Of a stretch of 64,000 nt of DNA, positions 1 to 11,579 are shown piece by piece. The stretch is taken from positions 1,116,001 through 1,180,000 of the forward strand of contig CM053244.1 of NCBI GenBank assembly GCA_028583405.1, given 5' to 3'. This stretch comes from Pogonophryne albipinna (lineage: Eukaryota; Chordata; Actinopteri; Perciformes; Artedidraconidae). The position numbers and the translations under genes were made by a program. Numbering within the stretch: the first letter of the stretch is position 1; each line of letters starts with the position of its first letter. The notes below the pieces were generated by a model that was given only the letters and a program-made list of their open reading frames with translations, searched no databases and had not been told where the DNA came from.

Positions 1-218
1 ATTCACACATGTTTTCTGTATTATTCACAATTAGATTCCTTTATCTGTCCCGCAACGGGGAAATGTATGGTATTGAGACAAGAGTAAAGTGCAGATTAAG
101 TAAGAAGAGTAGACTTGCATGTTTTATAAAAAAGTATGCACACGTTATTAGTAATAAATAAAAACACAATTAGTAAAAAAAAGAAAAAAGAAGATAATTA
201 CACAATGGTAAAAATTAA

Positions 219-860
219 CCCTGAGCCTGTTTTTCAGGTCTCAGGCTCGAAAATGACATTCCCAGAACAAATGACCATGTCTTCCCTTCTAAAAGGGTTA
301 AATTAATAATCTTTTTTCTCAAAGTAATGATAAACCTGTGAGTTGGATGTAGAAAAGTCAGAATCAATATAGATGCTTTTTATTTTAAAGAAAATTCAGA
401 TTGAACACAGTAAAAAACTGTAAATTATAGTGTCCGTCCAAAAATAATTTTGTACTTATAGTGAAAACTACCCTTGGATAGAAGGTAAGGTAGACTACAA
501 GCTTTAGGAATCCAAAGTACAACATATAATAAGTACCCTGTATCAAGATTGATGCAAAACAAGTGACATTTGACCTTTTTAGAGAGGTTTAACAAAAAAA
601 AACACTTCTGGGGTCATTTGGGTGGATTTTCCATATCTCTGGCCCCCATTGGTCGATTTTGCTGATTGACATCTCTTTCTAACCGTCAGAGCCAATGGAA
701 TCGAGGGAAAGTTCCGCATACACACACAGCTTACAAAATAAGGAGTGAGAGAGACGCGTAGCCGGAGAAAAACCGGAAGCTGCGTTAACCTACCATTAGC
801 AGCTAATTTTTCTTCTCCGATTTTTGCATACAAATGGATTATCAATATTTTTTTAGAAAG
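219..860 (-). mobile_element. Fragment of TTAA-flanked piggyBac-like element (family P)
   Basis: This block carries the same subterminal sequence (CCTGAGCCTGTTTTTCAGG) and the same following 600 bases as the elements at 14129-16166 and 16846-17801, and as the fragment at 55532. Those run in other orientations or have diverged. TTAA at 215-218 precedes it, but the outer CCTC of the inverted terminus is missing, so this TTAA may be the internal one of the CCTCTTAAGCCC terminus. The far end is lost near 860, where a hAT terminus begins soon after. No transposase is visible, so it is a non-autonomous relic. Confidence 0.7.
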
Positions 861-887
861 CCCATGAGTTGAACCGCTGCTGTAGAG

Positions 888-1668
888 CAGTGGTTCCCAA
901 CCTGGGGGGCGGGGGATCGCAGGCCAGGCCTCAGATGATTTGAGGCCAAATATCATATTTAGACTTTTTTTTTTTACATATAATTGTAACACAATACATG
1001 ATTGTCGCTAAAAGCCTTGTCTCTACATTACAATAAAATATAAAAAATAATTGATTAATTAATTTTAATAAAAATTCAAGTTAGTAGCTATTACAGGCAT
1101 AAAAAGACAGAAATGTATAATTTTTTCTTTAATAGAAATGTTCCTTCTGCCCGTAAAGTGTCCAAACCAGGCTTGTCTGGATAAGCGCATTTTTAAAACA
1201 TAGTCATTGTCCAATGCCGATTTCAGTTGGATTATTTATCACAGTTGCTCCGATCAGATCGGTCTCCTCCATTTTGTAGATTATTTACGACTTTTGAATC
1301 CACATAAACACATCGGCAAAATCCGGCTTACTTTGAGCATGTGTTTTAAACAGTTTAATCCCTTTGTGAATTGTTTCCACTTGCGCCGTCCTTTAATTTC
1401 TTCATACAGCGGGAATCCGAATGAATTAATCCTGAGTCCAATAACCATCAAAGTCACTCCAATAGTGCTCCTTAATTACGCTTTCATCCTCCTTTAACAA
1501 AATACTTTACATTCATCCAGTTTGTGACAGTAGTTGTAGCATTTTTGAGACTTTTAAACTTTAATTACCGCTGTTTCCCCCCCCCAAGAGCCCCAAATGA
1601 CTCCTGTTGGAAGTTGCGCCCCCCACACACACACACACACAAGGGGGGGGAAAGGCATGGCAGTTAGA
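888..1668. mobile_element. hAT element, left end only
   Basis: The block starts with CAGTGGTTCCCAACCTGGGG, a terminus typical of hAT (Charlie-like) elements. No matching right terminus or 8-bp duplication was found before the next hAT element at 1677, so the right limit is arbitrary. The interior is AT-rich and has no recognisable transposase. It ends in a poly-C/CA-rich stretch (1575-1650). Confidence 0.45.
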
Positions 1669-1676
1669 CTCTAGAG

Positions 1677-3322
1677 CAGGGGTCTCCAACACGTCGATCG
1701 CGAGCTACCGGTAGCTCACGGGCAGCTTTTCAGTAGCTCGCCGCTCGATTATCGATTATAGCGTAGTAACGTTGCTTCTTGATTTTTCGGCCGCGGCCGG
1801 ACAATAAAGTGTTTTTATTTTAGAATTGTTTCTGTCACACAAATATAAAATTGGTCCGTGACGCAGAGATCAAGGAGCAGATGTGACAGCGGCACAGCGA
1901 CACCACACACGGACCAGTCTGTTTTCTCCAGCAACACCAGAACCAACAGCAGAATGACCCGCTCTGAATCAGGCCGTGTCGCTGCGGCTCAGAGACATAC
2001 AGGGAGGGATTTGTGTTTTTGAAAAACACTCGTTATCGTATTGTCAGGTTTTTGGTGGATTTAATCAAGTCTTGGATTGCAGAGTATGAATGTCCTCTTG
2101 CTATTTTCAGTTGATAAATACGTGTGTAAAGTTTGTGAAGGCAGGAGGAAAGCTTCCGCGATCACCGTCTCCTCTGTTCCTCCAAACCCCGCCCCCTCCC
2201 TGAAAATAATGAGTGACAGGCTGACAGTGACCCGATAGAAACTTTATTATTCACTTAATCACTGAGATATGATGAAGCTAATTTACTCTCATACATTCAT
2301 GGGATTCATGTAACAGTAAGACAGAGAATGTAAGTGTGCACCCACATGCAGTATTTTAGTTTTTATAATGCTGTTGTAAATACTCCTGTTGTCTGCTGTG
2401 TTCAGACTCAAATCATGTGTGTGATGCCTCATTCAGGACCTTCAGTGTCCTTTCTTTAACAGAAGGCCGTTGCTTGAAGCTGCAGCTAGACTGCAGAAGT
2501 ATTAGTTTTTGAGGATGGAACAACTTCACACACAGATATAGGGAGGCTAGACCTATACAATTCATTTATTTTGGTTTATAATTGAATGTCAAGACGAAGA
2601 AGAAGAAAAGATGGCTGAACTGTTCAGTGTCAATCCTGTGGAGATGGAGGTTATACATCTCCAAAATCATGTTCAGCTTAAGTCTCAGCAAAACTCACAA
2701 CATTTCTGGAGCCTTGTCGACCCAGAAAACTATAAGAACATTCACCAAGCAGCACTGAACATGTCTGCTTTATTTGGCTCTACAGACTTTTGTGAAGCAG
2801 CTTTTTCTGGCATGAATGAAATCTAAATACAGAACAAGACCGACTGATGAACATGTAAATGGCTATTAGAGTGAACCTAAGTGGGTCCAGCAGACCCCTC
2901 TATGGTGGACTCCATGCAGCGCCAGTCATCTCACTAACTGTGAAAAAGAGTGAATGCTCTTATTTTACATGTGCCATAAGATGTTTGTACGGTGGTGATT
3001 AAGGCGATGTATTTACTATGTGGGCGATAATAAGAAGTGAAAACATTGTATTTTTCTCTTGGACATTTATGTGAATCTTCAGTGAAGTACTTACTATGTT
3101 GTCCATATTAATATGTGAGAAATTGTCGTTTTCTTGGACCTTGATGTGAAGTTAAGATTTTAGATAAGCTTTAGGTATTGCAATTTCATACGTGTACAAA
3201 AGTAGCTTAATTCAACTGATGAGTGCTATGTGAATAAATGTAAGCGATGTGACGCAAGTAGCTCTTGGCCACTTTCATTTTTTCAAAGTAGCTCTCAGAT
3301 GGAGAAAGGTTGGAGACCCCTG
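1677..3322 (+). mobile_element. hAT element with perfect 8-bp TSD
   Basis: The 14-bp inverted termini CAGGGGTCTCCAAC and GTTGGAGACCCCTG are flanked by perfect duplications CTCTAGAG (1669-1676 and 3323-3330), the hallmark of hAT insertion. Its right subterminal region (repeated GTAGCTC) resembles that of the hAT at 36532-38819, so the two belong to one family. At 1646 bp it is too short for an autonomous copy. It keeps only the C-terminal part of a transposase. Confidence 0.9.
2611..2826 (+). pseudogene. hAT transposase C-terminal fragment (GTF2IRD2/ZBED5-like)
   Basis: The 71-residue reading frame ends with the hAT dimerisation signature LFGSTDFCEAAFSGMNEI. This is close to the C-terminus of transposases related to the domesticated genes GTF2IRD2, EPM2AIP1 and ZBED5 (family knowledge). 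It stops early at 2824-2826. The next codons in a shifted frame still resemble the family's 'KYR..TDEH' continuation, so this is a frame break and not a natural end. The N-terminal zinc finger and the catalytic part are absent from this copy. Confidence 0.7.
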
Positions 3323-3330
3323 CTCTAGAG

Positions 3331-3698
3331 GCAAACCAGGAGGCTTTGCTTTTAATCTGTGTCTGTCCATTTGGTGTAGTATTTTATCCAATATTACATT
3401 TGGTTTATATATTAGTCACTTTATTATGAAATGCCAGGTTTTAGGCCTTGGTTTGAACATTCAATTCTGAAAATAAAAAATCAACCATTTAATGATGATT
3501 AATGATTCATTTTTCTTTAATCCTAACATGACTAGAGTAGATAGTAATTAAGTAAATCAATCTGTATAGGAAGACGAGTTAAGGGATAGAGGAGAAAAGG
3601 TTATGGTATAATTACAGAGCCTGTCAATTTATGAATTGAGGAAATCAAAGTTAGTCTGTTAACCAAAGTGCAGCCATCTAATAATGTACTATCTGTTG
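3331..3698. other. Unassigned spacer
   Basis: AT-rich sequence between two mobile elements. I see no coding exon, terminal repeat or RNA gene in it. Confidence 0.5.
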
Positions 3699-3702
3699 TT
3701 AA

Positions 3703-4494
3703 AGGTCCCATGTCATGCTTTTCCGGTTATTACCCGTCCCCTTGTGTGTTATGAAGGTTTTTATGCATGTAAATGGTGTGCAGAGTCAAAACCCTCAAAG
3801 TACACCATGTAGCGAGTAAAACTCTAAAACAGAAAATACCTCCCCAAAAACGCCTCGTTGCTGTCCATTTGATTCTTCCGGGTACATCATGATGTCATGT
3901 CGTCCCCGGAACGAAATGGACCAATCCGTGGAGCCGTTACGTTACGTCCGCGAAGCCGTTACGTTAAGCCCCCGCTGATTGGTCCAAATTGACCAATCCA
4001 CGGACTTCCTCACACACTCAGTGCAGGCAGCTCTGCTGATTTCTCCTCCCTGGCTGCAGGCTGATAACAGACAGTTGGGATCGCGGCGAAATTCTCTCTG
4101 CAGACCCATTCTCACAGCGTTTATCAACCTTTTTCTTACTCAATATCAAGCCACACTTATTGTTTTTACTTCGGCTGTGACTTTGTGTGTGTTCAGGATG
4201 AGTTTGGCTGTGTTTCGCTGTGTATCGCTAAACAAGGAAATCACACCTCCACGGAGCTCAGCGCGATTCACAACGTCCCGACCAATCGGAGCACACTGGG
4301 CTCACAGGGAGGGGGGGGCAAGAGCTGCAACGAGCAGTTTAGTGGAGAGAGTGAATACTGCTGAATACACATACTTTACAGAGATGCTGTATGCGAAACC
4401 AATGTGAGTTTGGAAAATTGCACAGTATAATTCTATTCTAGTAGACCTCAACAATGGAACTATGATCAGTGGAAATGGCCATGACATGGGACCT
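3703..4494. mobile_element. TTAA-flanked MITE, terminus AGGTCCCATGTCATG
   Basis: The inverted termini AGGTCCCATGTCATG and CATGACATGGGACCT are flanked on both sides by TTAA (3699-3702 and 4495-4498). The 792-bp element has no transposase. A 4-bp TTAA duplication suits piggyBac or Kolobok elements. A 3-bp TTA or TAA duplication with a longer terminus (PIF/Harbinger) would look the same, so the superfamily is left open. Confidence 0.75.
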
Positions 4495-4608
4495 TTAAAG
4501 ATCAGAGGAAAAGAACAGAATGAGAGGGGTAAATCCGGAATAAAGAAGCAAAGAGATTGTAGAGCAGTGAGAAGGAAAGGAAGAAAGAGAAGACACGTTT
4601 AGGTCAGG

Positions 4609-5217
4609 ATGGATATCCGAAAGTGGTTGTCCAACAAGAAGGCTGGTAGTTCTGGCAGCAGCAAAGATATTGTGGAGGCCGAGCTTCCAGAGAGGGATTT
4701 AGTTCAGAGCGAGTTAACTCCACCAGCCAGAGAAGATGTCCCGGCGGCGGCCAGAGCATCTTGTTCCACAATAAGCACTAGAATGGGTCAACAGCCGCCT
4801 CCAGCTCCACCTTTTAATGAGACTGCGCCTGACGATCTTGGGACAGAGGGGCCAGCCCAGGTTATCCTGCAGTCCTACCCTGTCCGAATAATTAATGGCC
4901 AAAAACGCACCTTTACCAAGAATTGGTTTAATGGAAGAAAGTGGCTGGAATATTCAGTTGTGGCTGATGCTGCATTTTGCTTTCCATGTAGAAAGTTTAA
5001 CATAGGGTGTAGTGCTAATGCAGACAAAGCCTTCACACAAACCGGCTTCTGTAATTGGAAATGTGCAACTGATAGCACCAAAGGTTTTTCAAGATATGCA
5101 TCCAGCAAGGAACATTTGAAATGCAACGCTCTCTGGATCGAATATGGTGCTCGTAGTGCTACAGGATCTGAGGTCTTGTTAATGAGGGGCAACTGGCAAG
5201 AAATCGCCAATATTTAA
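4609..5217 (+). pseudogene. ZMYM1-like hAT transposase, N-terminal part
   Basis: This 202-residue frame begins with a Met followed by a Ser/Glu-rich linker. From about residue 85 it matches the TTF-type zinc finger of ZMYM1/ZMYM5-like hAT transposases: the pattern 'RTFTKNWF...WLEYS...AAFCFPCRKF...GFCNWK' with paired Cys near residues 123 and 126. It ends in the wrong frame at 5215-5217. The family's continuation (RQYLSAIVDIIEFL) is in the frame that opens at 5226, so a frameshift lies around 5165-5200. These transposases bind element termini and carry out cut-and-paste transposition; this copy cannot. Confidence 0.75.
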
Positions 5218-5225
5218 GTGCGATC

Positions 5226-6398
5226 GTGGACATCATTGAGTTCCTTGTGTCACACCAGCAACCGCTCAGGGGGACGTTGGATGCTGTGGAGTCAAGAGAA
5301 GACGTGGAAAGTGGACTGTTTTTGTCGATGATGGAATATACACTGAGGAAAGACCCGGCCTTAGCAAAGGCATTCAGCACTATTCCGAAAAATGCCACAT
5401 ACACATCACATGACATTCAAAACGAAATAATAGGGCTCATGAGTGAAATAGTGACCAGTGAAATAGTTGAAGAAATAGGAGACAGCTGGTACACTTTAAA
5501 GCTGGACGGGACCAAGGATCCAACAGGTTGTGAAAATGTGTCAATCGTGGTCCGTTATCTAAATAAGAACAATGATATTCGTGAGAGACTGCTGGTAATG
5601 GCCACTACGAAGCATTGTGATGCCCTAAGTCTGACAGACCTTGTCATTTCTGAGCTAAGAAAGGCAGGCTTAACAACAGACAAAATCCTCAGCCAGTGCT
5701 ATGATGGTGCAAGTGTGATGTCAGGGAAAAGAGGAGGCATACAGAAGGAGAAAGTTGAGAGAGAAGTCCCATATGTGCATTGCTTCAACCACCAATTACA
5801 TCTGGTGGTTATTCATGCCATGTCCTCAGAGAACACTCTGCAAGTCTTTATTGATGTGTGTGACATGCTCTATCGGTTTCTGAAAAAACCAACCGTGTCC
5901 GCAGTGTACACAGGACAACGCCTGAAAAGGTTATTGGACCAAAGGTGGACCGGTCACCTAGGTACCGTGTCAGTCATAGTCAACAGTTATGACGCTGTCG
6001 AGCAGTTCCTTGCGGAGATTGACAGCAGTGGCCTTCCCACCCAACTAAGAGTAGAGGCAGCAGGTCTCCTAAAAGCAGTTCAAGAACCCCACTTCAAGTT
6101 TACTGCGGTTATGGTCCACAAAATCCTCGCCCTTCTGGACCCTCCTAACAAAGTCTTGCAGGATAAAAAAACAGACCTCTACACTGGAGTGAAGGTTGTT
6201 AAAAGTGCGTTGGATTGTGTGGAGCATCTCAGGAGTGACTCGGAGTTCCAAGCCATTTGGGAACAGTGTTCCACTGGCAGCTCAGCTGATGCATCAGAAC
6301 CAGCAGCTCATCCACCAATGAAGAGAGTTTGCCAAGTCCCTACACACCTGAATCAGTACGTGGTGGAGAGTACTATAGGTCAGCAGGACAGGAAGTGA
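5226..6398 (+). pseudogene. ZMYM1-like hAT transposase, DUF4371 catalytic core
   Basis: This 390-residue frame corresponds to DUF4371 plus the RNase H-like catalytic region. Visible landmarks are 'DSWYTLKLDGTKD' (first catalytic acid region, about residue 85), 'LSQCYDGASVMSGKRGG' (second acid region, about residue 155) and 'VHCFNHQLHLVV' (about residue 184). It carries on in the same frame past an in-frame TGA at 6396-6398. With the frameshift at its start, this makes it a pseudogene. The long open stretch suggests only moderate age. Confidence 0.8.
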
Positions 6399-6404
6399 GA
6401 CAGA

Positions 6405-6907
6405 GTGCAAGCGGCTCTTCTTCAGCACATTGGACAGTGTCATTGGGGAAATGAACAGGAGATTTCTGAACGAAACAGCCAGCTGGTCGAGGCGCTTTGT
6501 GCCCTTGACCCAGAAAATCCTCACTCCTTGGATGTGCAGAAGGTGACACCGCTGCTTGAGCTCACGAAAACCACTTTTTGCAGTCTGAAATGGCCCGCTC
6601 TACTGGGGATGTGTGGACCCCCACTTCCATCCTGCAGCGCTTCTCCAGGCCTCTTGCCGCTATGCCAACCGTGCTTGCTGAAACATGGAGTGACTTTTGG
6701 GGCATCCTCGGCTACGTGTGAGAGCACCTTCTCAACGCTAACGAATGTCTTCAGTCAGCACAGACGAAGCATGCTGCACCCAAGAAAAGCCTGCATGATA
6801 CAATTGGCATGTGAGGCGGATCTCACAAAATAATTTCGGGAAAAAGACTGGAAGGAGCGCTTATTCAGAAAGTTCAATAAGCAAACAAGGAGGCTGCAAC
6901 TTTACTG
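6405..6907 (+). pseudogene. ZMYM1-like hAT transposase, C-terminal dimerisation region
   Basis: This continues the frame of the preceding segment after the TGA. Between roughly 6580 and 6715 the family-like reading (GDVWTPTSILQRFSRP) moves to another frame. It then returns with 'SSATCESTFSTLTNVFSQHR', the hAT C-terminal dimerisation signature, and stops at 6831-6833. A further conserved-looking tail (residues FREKDW...) follows that stop up to a second stop near 6907. The terminal repeats of this element were not identified. Confidence 0.7.
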
Positions 6908-6991
6908 AAATAAGGTAAGATACAATTCTGCAGATTTATCTTGTTAAAAAAATGTGTCAATGAATTACATTGCCAGTATTTTTCGTTGTTA

Positions 6992-7352
6992 TGTGACGAC
7001 CCCTACTTTACCTGTTGTGTGTGTGTATGTCCCTTTAACGTTCAGCACTGATTGAGGGCACCTGGCTGTCGTTACGGTCATGAGGAGTGAAAGGCCCGAG
7101 CCAGAGACTTGCTTGCTCTCTCTGTTGGAGGATTTGTTTTGGAGAGCAGCCACCTGACTTATGATTTTGTTTCCCTTCACCTTAGTTTGGCATTCAACAC
7201 TTTGCACGACCACACAATGTTCACACACCCACACATACACTACTGATCTTACTGATTAACACATCCCATTAGTTTAATGGTAATAATACATATATTTACT
7301 TACAACGCGTCCGTTCCACGTTTTTGTTATGGCCAAGAGCCAGGCCGTGACA
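6992..7352 (-). mobile_element. Possible solo LTR
   Basis: On the minus strand the block starts TGTCACGGCC and ends GGTCGTCACA, so it has TG...CA limits with short inverted ends, as LTRs do. GTTGT follows the right edge directly. The same GTTGT lies two bases outside the left edge, so the 5-bp duplication is imperfect. No polyadenylation signal is clear. The call rests on the ends alone. Confidence 0.35.
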
Positions 7353-8451
7353 GTTGTGAAAAAAAAGTCGCCCCCTCAGTCATTTCATCCTGGAGCCTGG
7401 CCTGTGGTGGCGCAGTGTCTCCGTGCTCTCAGAGACGAGGCGGTGTGTGGGCCTGCTGGAGGAGCCCTCAGGGTGTAGCGGGACTGATGGTGCATACAGC
7501 CAGTGACTGTGAACTCGTGTGTGCATGTTTGTGTCTTAAATAAAAATGAATGTGTCTGACTTGAGCTCTCTCGCCGGCTGCTCTAAAGGAAGTGCACACA
7601 CTGTTATAAAAAAAGCCTTTTACATTCTAATCATCCTTCAGCTTCTCCACAAACTCCATGATTACGCCCACATCTCCTGCTCTGCATGAGATGCAGGATA
7701 TTGGAAAAGCTCTGCCATGATTTACAGTCTCTTCAGAAGCCCACTGTATCTGTGTGATAAATCTGCTGAGAGTATGAGAGAGAGGGTTCTCCGGTTTTAC
7801 TCCAGGCTACAATGAAAACAGACCTCGGGATACATCAATAACTGCACTGAGGGAGCAGAATATTTCAGGGAAATTACTGAGATGTCTTTATATTCTGGGG
7901 ATAATGGAAGAATGGGAGGCAGGATTGGAGAGAAAGTGAGTTATCTTGTACTCTTTATTTTTCCTTCCGTATTCCCAGCTTCCTCCTGTCATTCTGTTCC
8001 ATCTTCCCACCTTTTCTCTCACTGTTTGATCTTCAGCTCACGAGTCAAACTGTTTGTTCTCACCTGTCCGATAACGCCAAATAAAGACTGATCTGGAGTC
8101 AAGATTAGCAGCTTTAAAGGTTTGGAAACAGGGAGCTGACTGTCAGAAAAAAAGCAGATTTATCTAATAAGTTGAATATAGAGGCTTCATATACAAAATA
8201 GTCACGACTTTAATACACATCAAGGCAGAAATAATCCCTGGTTCCCTTCCGAAGGACTGAGAGGAGGCAGATGGTCAATGCTTTGGTCTGACATTCCTCT
8301 AACACAGAACCCCCAGCCAGGGAGAGGGGTCTGCCTGCAGGCCTCCACTCTCAGGACAGTTACGGTGCAGGCACCATACTCAGGACACCTCCACTCTCAG
8401 TACAGGAAGTGACGAACGAAAAACGAAAGGTTTTTTTCCGCCCCCCGAAGG
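7353..8451. other. Unassigned region
   Basis: About 1.1 kb with no recognisable gene or terminal repeat. Near its right end (about 8335-8415) is a short CACTCTCAG-containing motif block that recurs in reverse orientation near 32338-32366. Confidence 0.4.
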
Positions 8452-8456
8452 ACCGT

Positions 8457-8901
8457 TGTGATGGAAATTTCGGAGCAGCAATGCAGAAAGGATGGAAACT
8501 GGAAAAGCCTTAGTCAAACACTGATATTTATTGAGAGTAATACGGCCGGAGAGATCACACAGTGTATCACACTTTCAATGTGAGCCACCATGCGACACTC
8601 TGAAGACAAAGTTAAACATGGATCTGTATATATTAAAAAGGAGGGACTATAGAAAGCCCGCCTTTTCCTATCTTAATCATTGCCAGACATTGGAACAAAG
8701 ACCTATTTGTGTTACAACCTCCCAGGATCCGAAATTCTCCCCCACAGGAAGACAGAGGACCTCTTGACCTGTGTCCTCTTCAAGTTACAAACAAGAGCAT
8801 ATTGCGACTTAACGAAAAGCATATGTTTGTAATTTGACAGGTTCTCAGAAAAGCTGAGAAACTCAAGACACAAAGTGATCGGATTAAAATATTCTCTGAC
8901 A
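8457..8901 (-). repeat. 3' LTR of the provirus (uninterrupted copy)
   Basis: A 445-bp LTR. On the minus strand a TATA-like stretch (revcomp of 8626-8636) lies about 100 bases upstream of AATAAA (revcomp of 8527-8532), a plausible U3-R layout. It is the empty-site reference for the insertions in the other LTR: at 8672-8684 it reads TATC-TTAA-TCATTG without interruption. Confidence 0.85.
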
Positions 8902-9580
8902 GTTCCATTCTTTTTATCAATTTATGATAACCAATTAACATTAGTTTAAGAATATTTCAGTCACTACTTAAATCAATAAGCGTCTTCAGAGTTCCGTGGG
9001 CTCACATTACATCAATTACATCAAAAAGTAAGAACAAGATTGAAAACATTTCAATCACAAAGATTGAATCACAGTCAATCATAATAGAAAATATCATCTC
9101 TCCTCGGTGTCTGGCATCATTTGTCAAAAGCACAATAATAAACACACATGAAATACAAAAATATAATAGCAAAATATATGTTTCAAAAATAAGATCTTTT
9201 ATCATTTATCACTCAGTTAATCTCATTCATCAAACACAAATTCTAAATCAGCTTACATCTTTAAAGATTTACTTCAAGGCAATTACTTATTAAAACACAA
9301 TTAGAATTTAGGATTATAAGAAATCCAATTGAGGTATAAAATCAGAATCATGAGAGATCCAGCTAAAATTCATATTTAAGGTATAAATTCACAGTTAAGG
9401 TATAAATTCACAGTGATGAATAGATCAATCTGTAACCTGCAAAGTTGCAGTGTCCTCAATCTTTAACATTACTTTACGTTTACTTCATTACGCTTTATTC
9501 AAGAGTAAGGCACTTAGTAGTACATATATTTCATTCAAATACATTTGTTCAAAATCTGAAAAGGAAAAGTCAGACATTTA

Positions 9581-9733
9581 TTATATAACAACCTTACATG
9601 TGCCTCCCTGAGCAGCTAGGAGAAGATCCAGCGCCATACGATTCTGTAGTGCTACTGTCCTAACTTCCTGCAATTCTTTGTGTTCAGCTAACATCGCTGT
9701 GTTAGATACATTTAGATGGTGATCTGATACAAC
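9581..9733 (-). pseudogene. Retroviral env (transmembrane subunit) fragment
   Basis: The minus-strand frame contains ALQNRMALDLLLAAQGG followed by a Cys. This is the heptad-repeat/immunosuppressive-domain region and the start of the CX6CC-type motif of gamma/epsilon-type retroviral envelope transmembrane subunits. The frame stops right after this region, before the membrane anchor, so it is a fragment. Pyrimidine-rich AG at its upstream edge and GTAAGG within the conserved stretch look like splice sites, which is odd for env and may be chance. Its place next to the 3' LTR fits env position. Confidence 0.65.
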
Positions 9734-10235
9734 CTGAAAGGGAAAAGTTAGGCAAATATTCAAAGACTTTTGTAAAACCTGGAAAGGAAGGTTTAAATAT
9801 TTAAAACTTGAAACATCATTGTAGGTCTGTCTGTGCATGGTTAATACATTGAAGAGTAGTGTTGTTAAACCTGATTGCTGGACAATTAAGGATAGTAACA
9901 TTATCTGTTATAATATTAGAAATATCTTATTGTTCAATATCTTATAATCTGAAAATATCAATTAATTTGTTTTGTTTAGTGTGAAAGTGTAATCTGATCT
10001 GACAAAATATATTTATCACCACTATTTAACACATGTCTGTTCATCGGAAATATAAGAACTATCATTAATTGTACATCTGTAAACATCTGGTCATTCAATT
10101 CAAATGTTATCTTTGTACAAGAGCTGGAAGAACCTGTCCTCCTGACTCGTCCTCCTCCTCTCTTTATGACACAGAATGTCTGGTGTGTAAAGGCATCCTG
10201 ATACTGTATAGATTAGCACTGAGGTGCTGATTGGC

Positions 10236-10742
10236 TCAAAACTCTTCTTCATCAGAGCGCCATATTTCACCCCCCCAATTGCTCTGCTTTTTGTGTGGCT
10301 CATTAGTGAGCACTGTAGCTGATCCCCCAGTGAAATGGAGGCTCATCTGCCTGCATTCCTTCTGCTTGAGAGCAGTGCAACTGCCTATTCCAAGTGGCGT
10401 GATGGGAGAGGTTAGGAATACATTTGCTCCTCCAAGAAACATGGAACCTTGTATGAAGCCTCTGAAACCATCGCTCGTCCTGCAGGGTTGTCTACTTGGG
10501 CCCCCCCAGCAGAAAGATGAAGAAGCATCCCATCTCATCAGAAAGTTGAAGATTAGAATCCTCTCATCTCGAACGACCTCGTGCCCCCTTGCCCGTGGCT
10601 GGGGGTGCTCTCTGCAGCCGGAGAGTGTGATCCTCTCTCTCTGACCCTTGGCCTTCAGAGCTGTCCTAGTTATTGGGTTAACACTTGATAGGGATGTTTT
10701 CCTGAATGAAGACAACTCAAGGTAATGGACCTTATCATTCAA
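10236..10742 (-). other. 168-residue reading frame inside the provirus, unidentified
   Basis: The longest minus-strand frame in the internal region of the provirus, in the position expected for the surface part of env or a spliced accessory region. I recognise no domain. It has several Cys residues and ends in an acidic tail. Composition and context do not settle whether it was ever coding. Confidence 0.25.
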
Positions 10743-11485
10743 TTACAAAATAGGATAGGCCCCTCAGAATTATTTGGGAGCCTTCCTGACACATGCACAT
10801 GCATAAATGTAAGGTTTGTGTTAGTCATTTAACATGCAAGAATCATATACTCATCAGTCCATAGCAGAGAAATGTTATTTTAAGTTAAATGTGAGCTAGT
10901 TCCTGTGGATATAACCCCTTCTCAATGATAGTACTAGTTGAGTTTATGAACTTAGTTACTTAACAGCACTGGTTATACAGATAGAAAGACTAAGCCTTGC
11001 ACAGAGGCATGAAAATACATTTTTTCTCAAAATGCTCAACAGTGCTGCCAAAATTATAAACTGACTGCTACACAATTAAAATGAATGCTTTTATATATTT
11101 CTATTAAATGTGACTCTTTAGCGTTTCTGTTATTATTACCACTGCTGCTTTAGTTGTTCTGACTGCTAAAATCATCTGTTATTACTCATTTTAAAGCCGA
11201 TATTCCGTGGGGTCGGGGGGCTCGGATCCTTGTCACCTTTTTCATACCTGATGAGTTTGCATCCCTGACAAGACTAGGTACATTACAGGAGTGTTAAAAC
11301 AACCAAACATGCACACGCATCTTATTTTAGTAGAGATGAGAGGACAAGGTCTAATGTTGTGAATGAAATGATCAAGTCAAAGCTTCAGTATTTTATCTTA
11401 TGTAGCACATTCAATTCAATAATTAATCTTGAATTACTAATAACTCTAAAGAAGGCAAAAAGTGGATAAGGCAAATACTCATCCA

Positions 11486-11487
<2 letters not shown>

Positions 11488-11541
<54 letters not shown>

Positions 11542-11579
11542 GTGTGCATGTGTGTGTGTGCATGTGTGTGTGTGTGTGC
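11488..11579. repeat. TG microsatellite
   Basis: About 92 bp of mostly (TG)n with interruptions (GCG, GCATG). It creates spurious open frames on both strands (repeated Cys-Val or Thr-His). Confidence 0.95.

Noticed and set aside
579..992. 137-residue minus-strand frame, and a related 77-residue frame at 55838-56071
   Set aside because: Both fall in the same repeat family P and change frame between copies; no domain.
10231..10644. 137-residue plus-strand frame opposite the 168-residue minus-strand frame
   Set aside because: The provirus reads on the minus strand; the plus-strand frame is probably a shadow.
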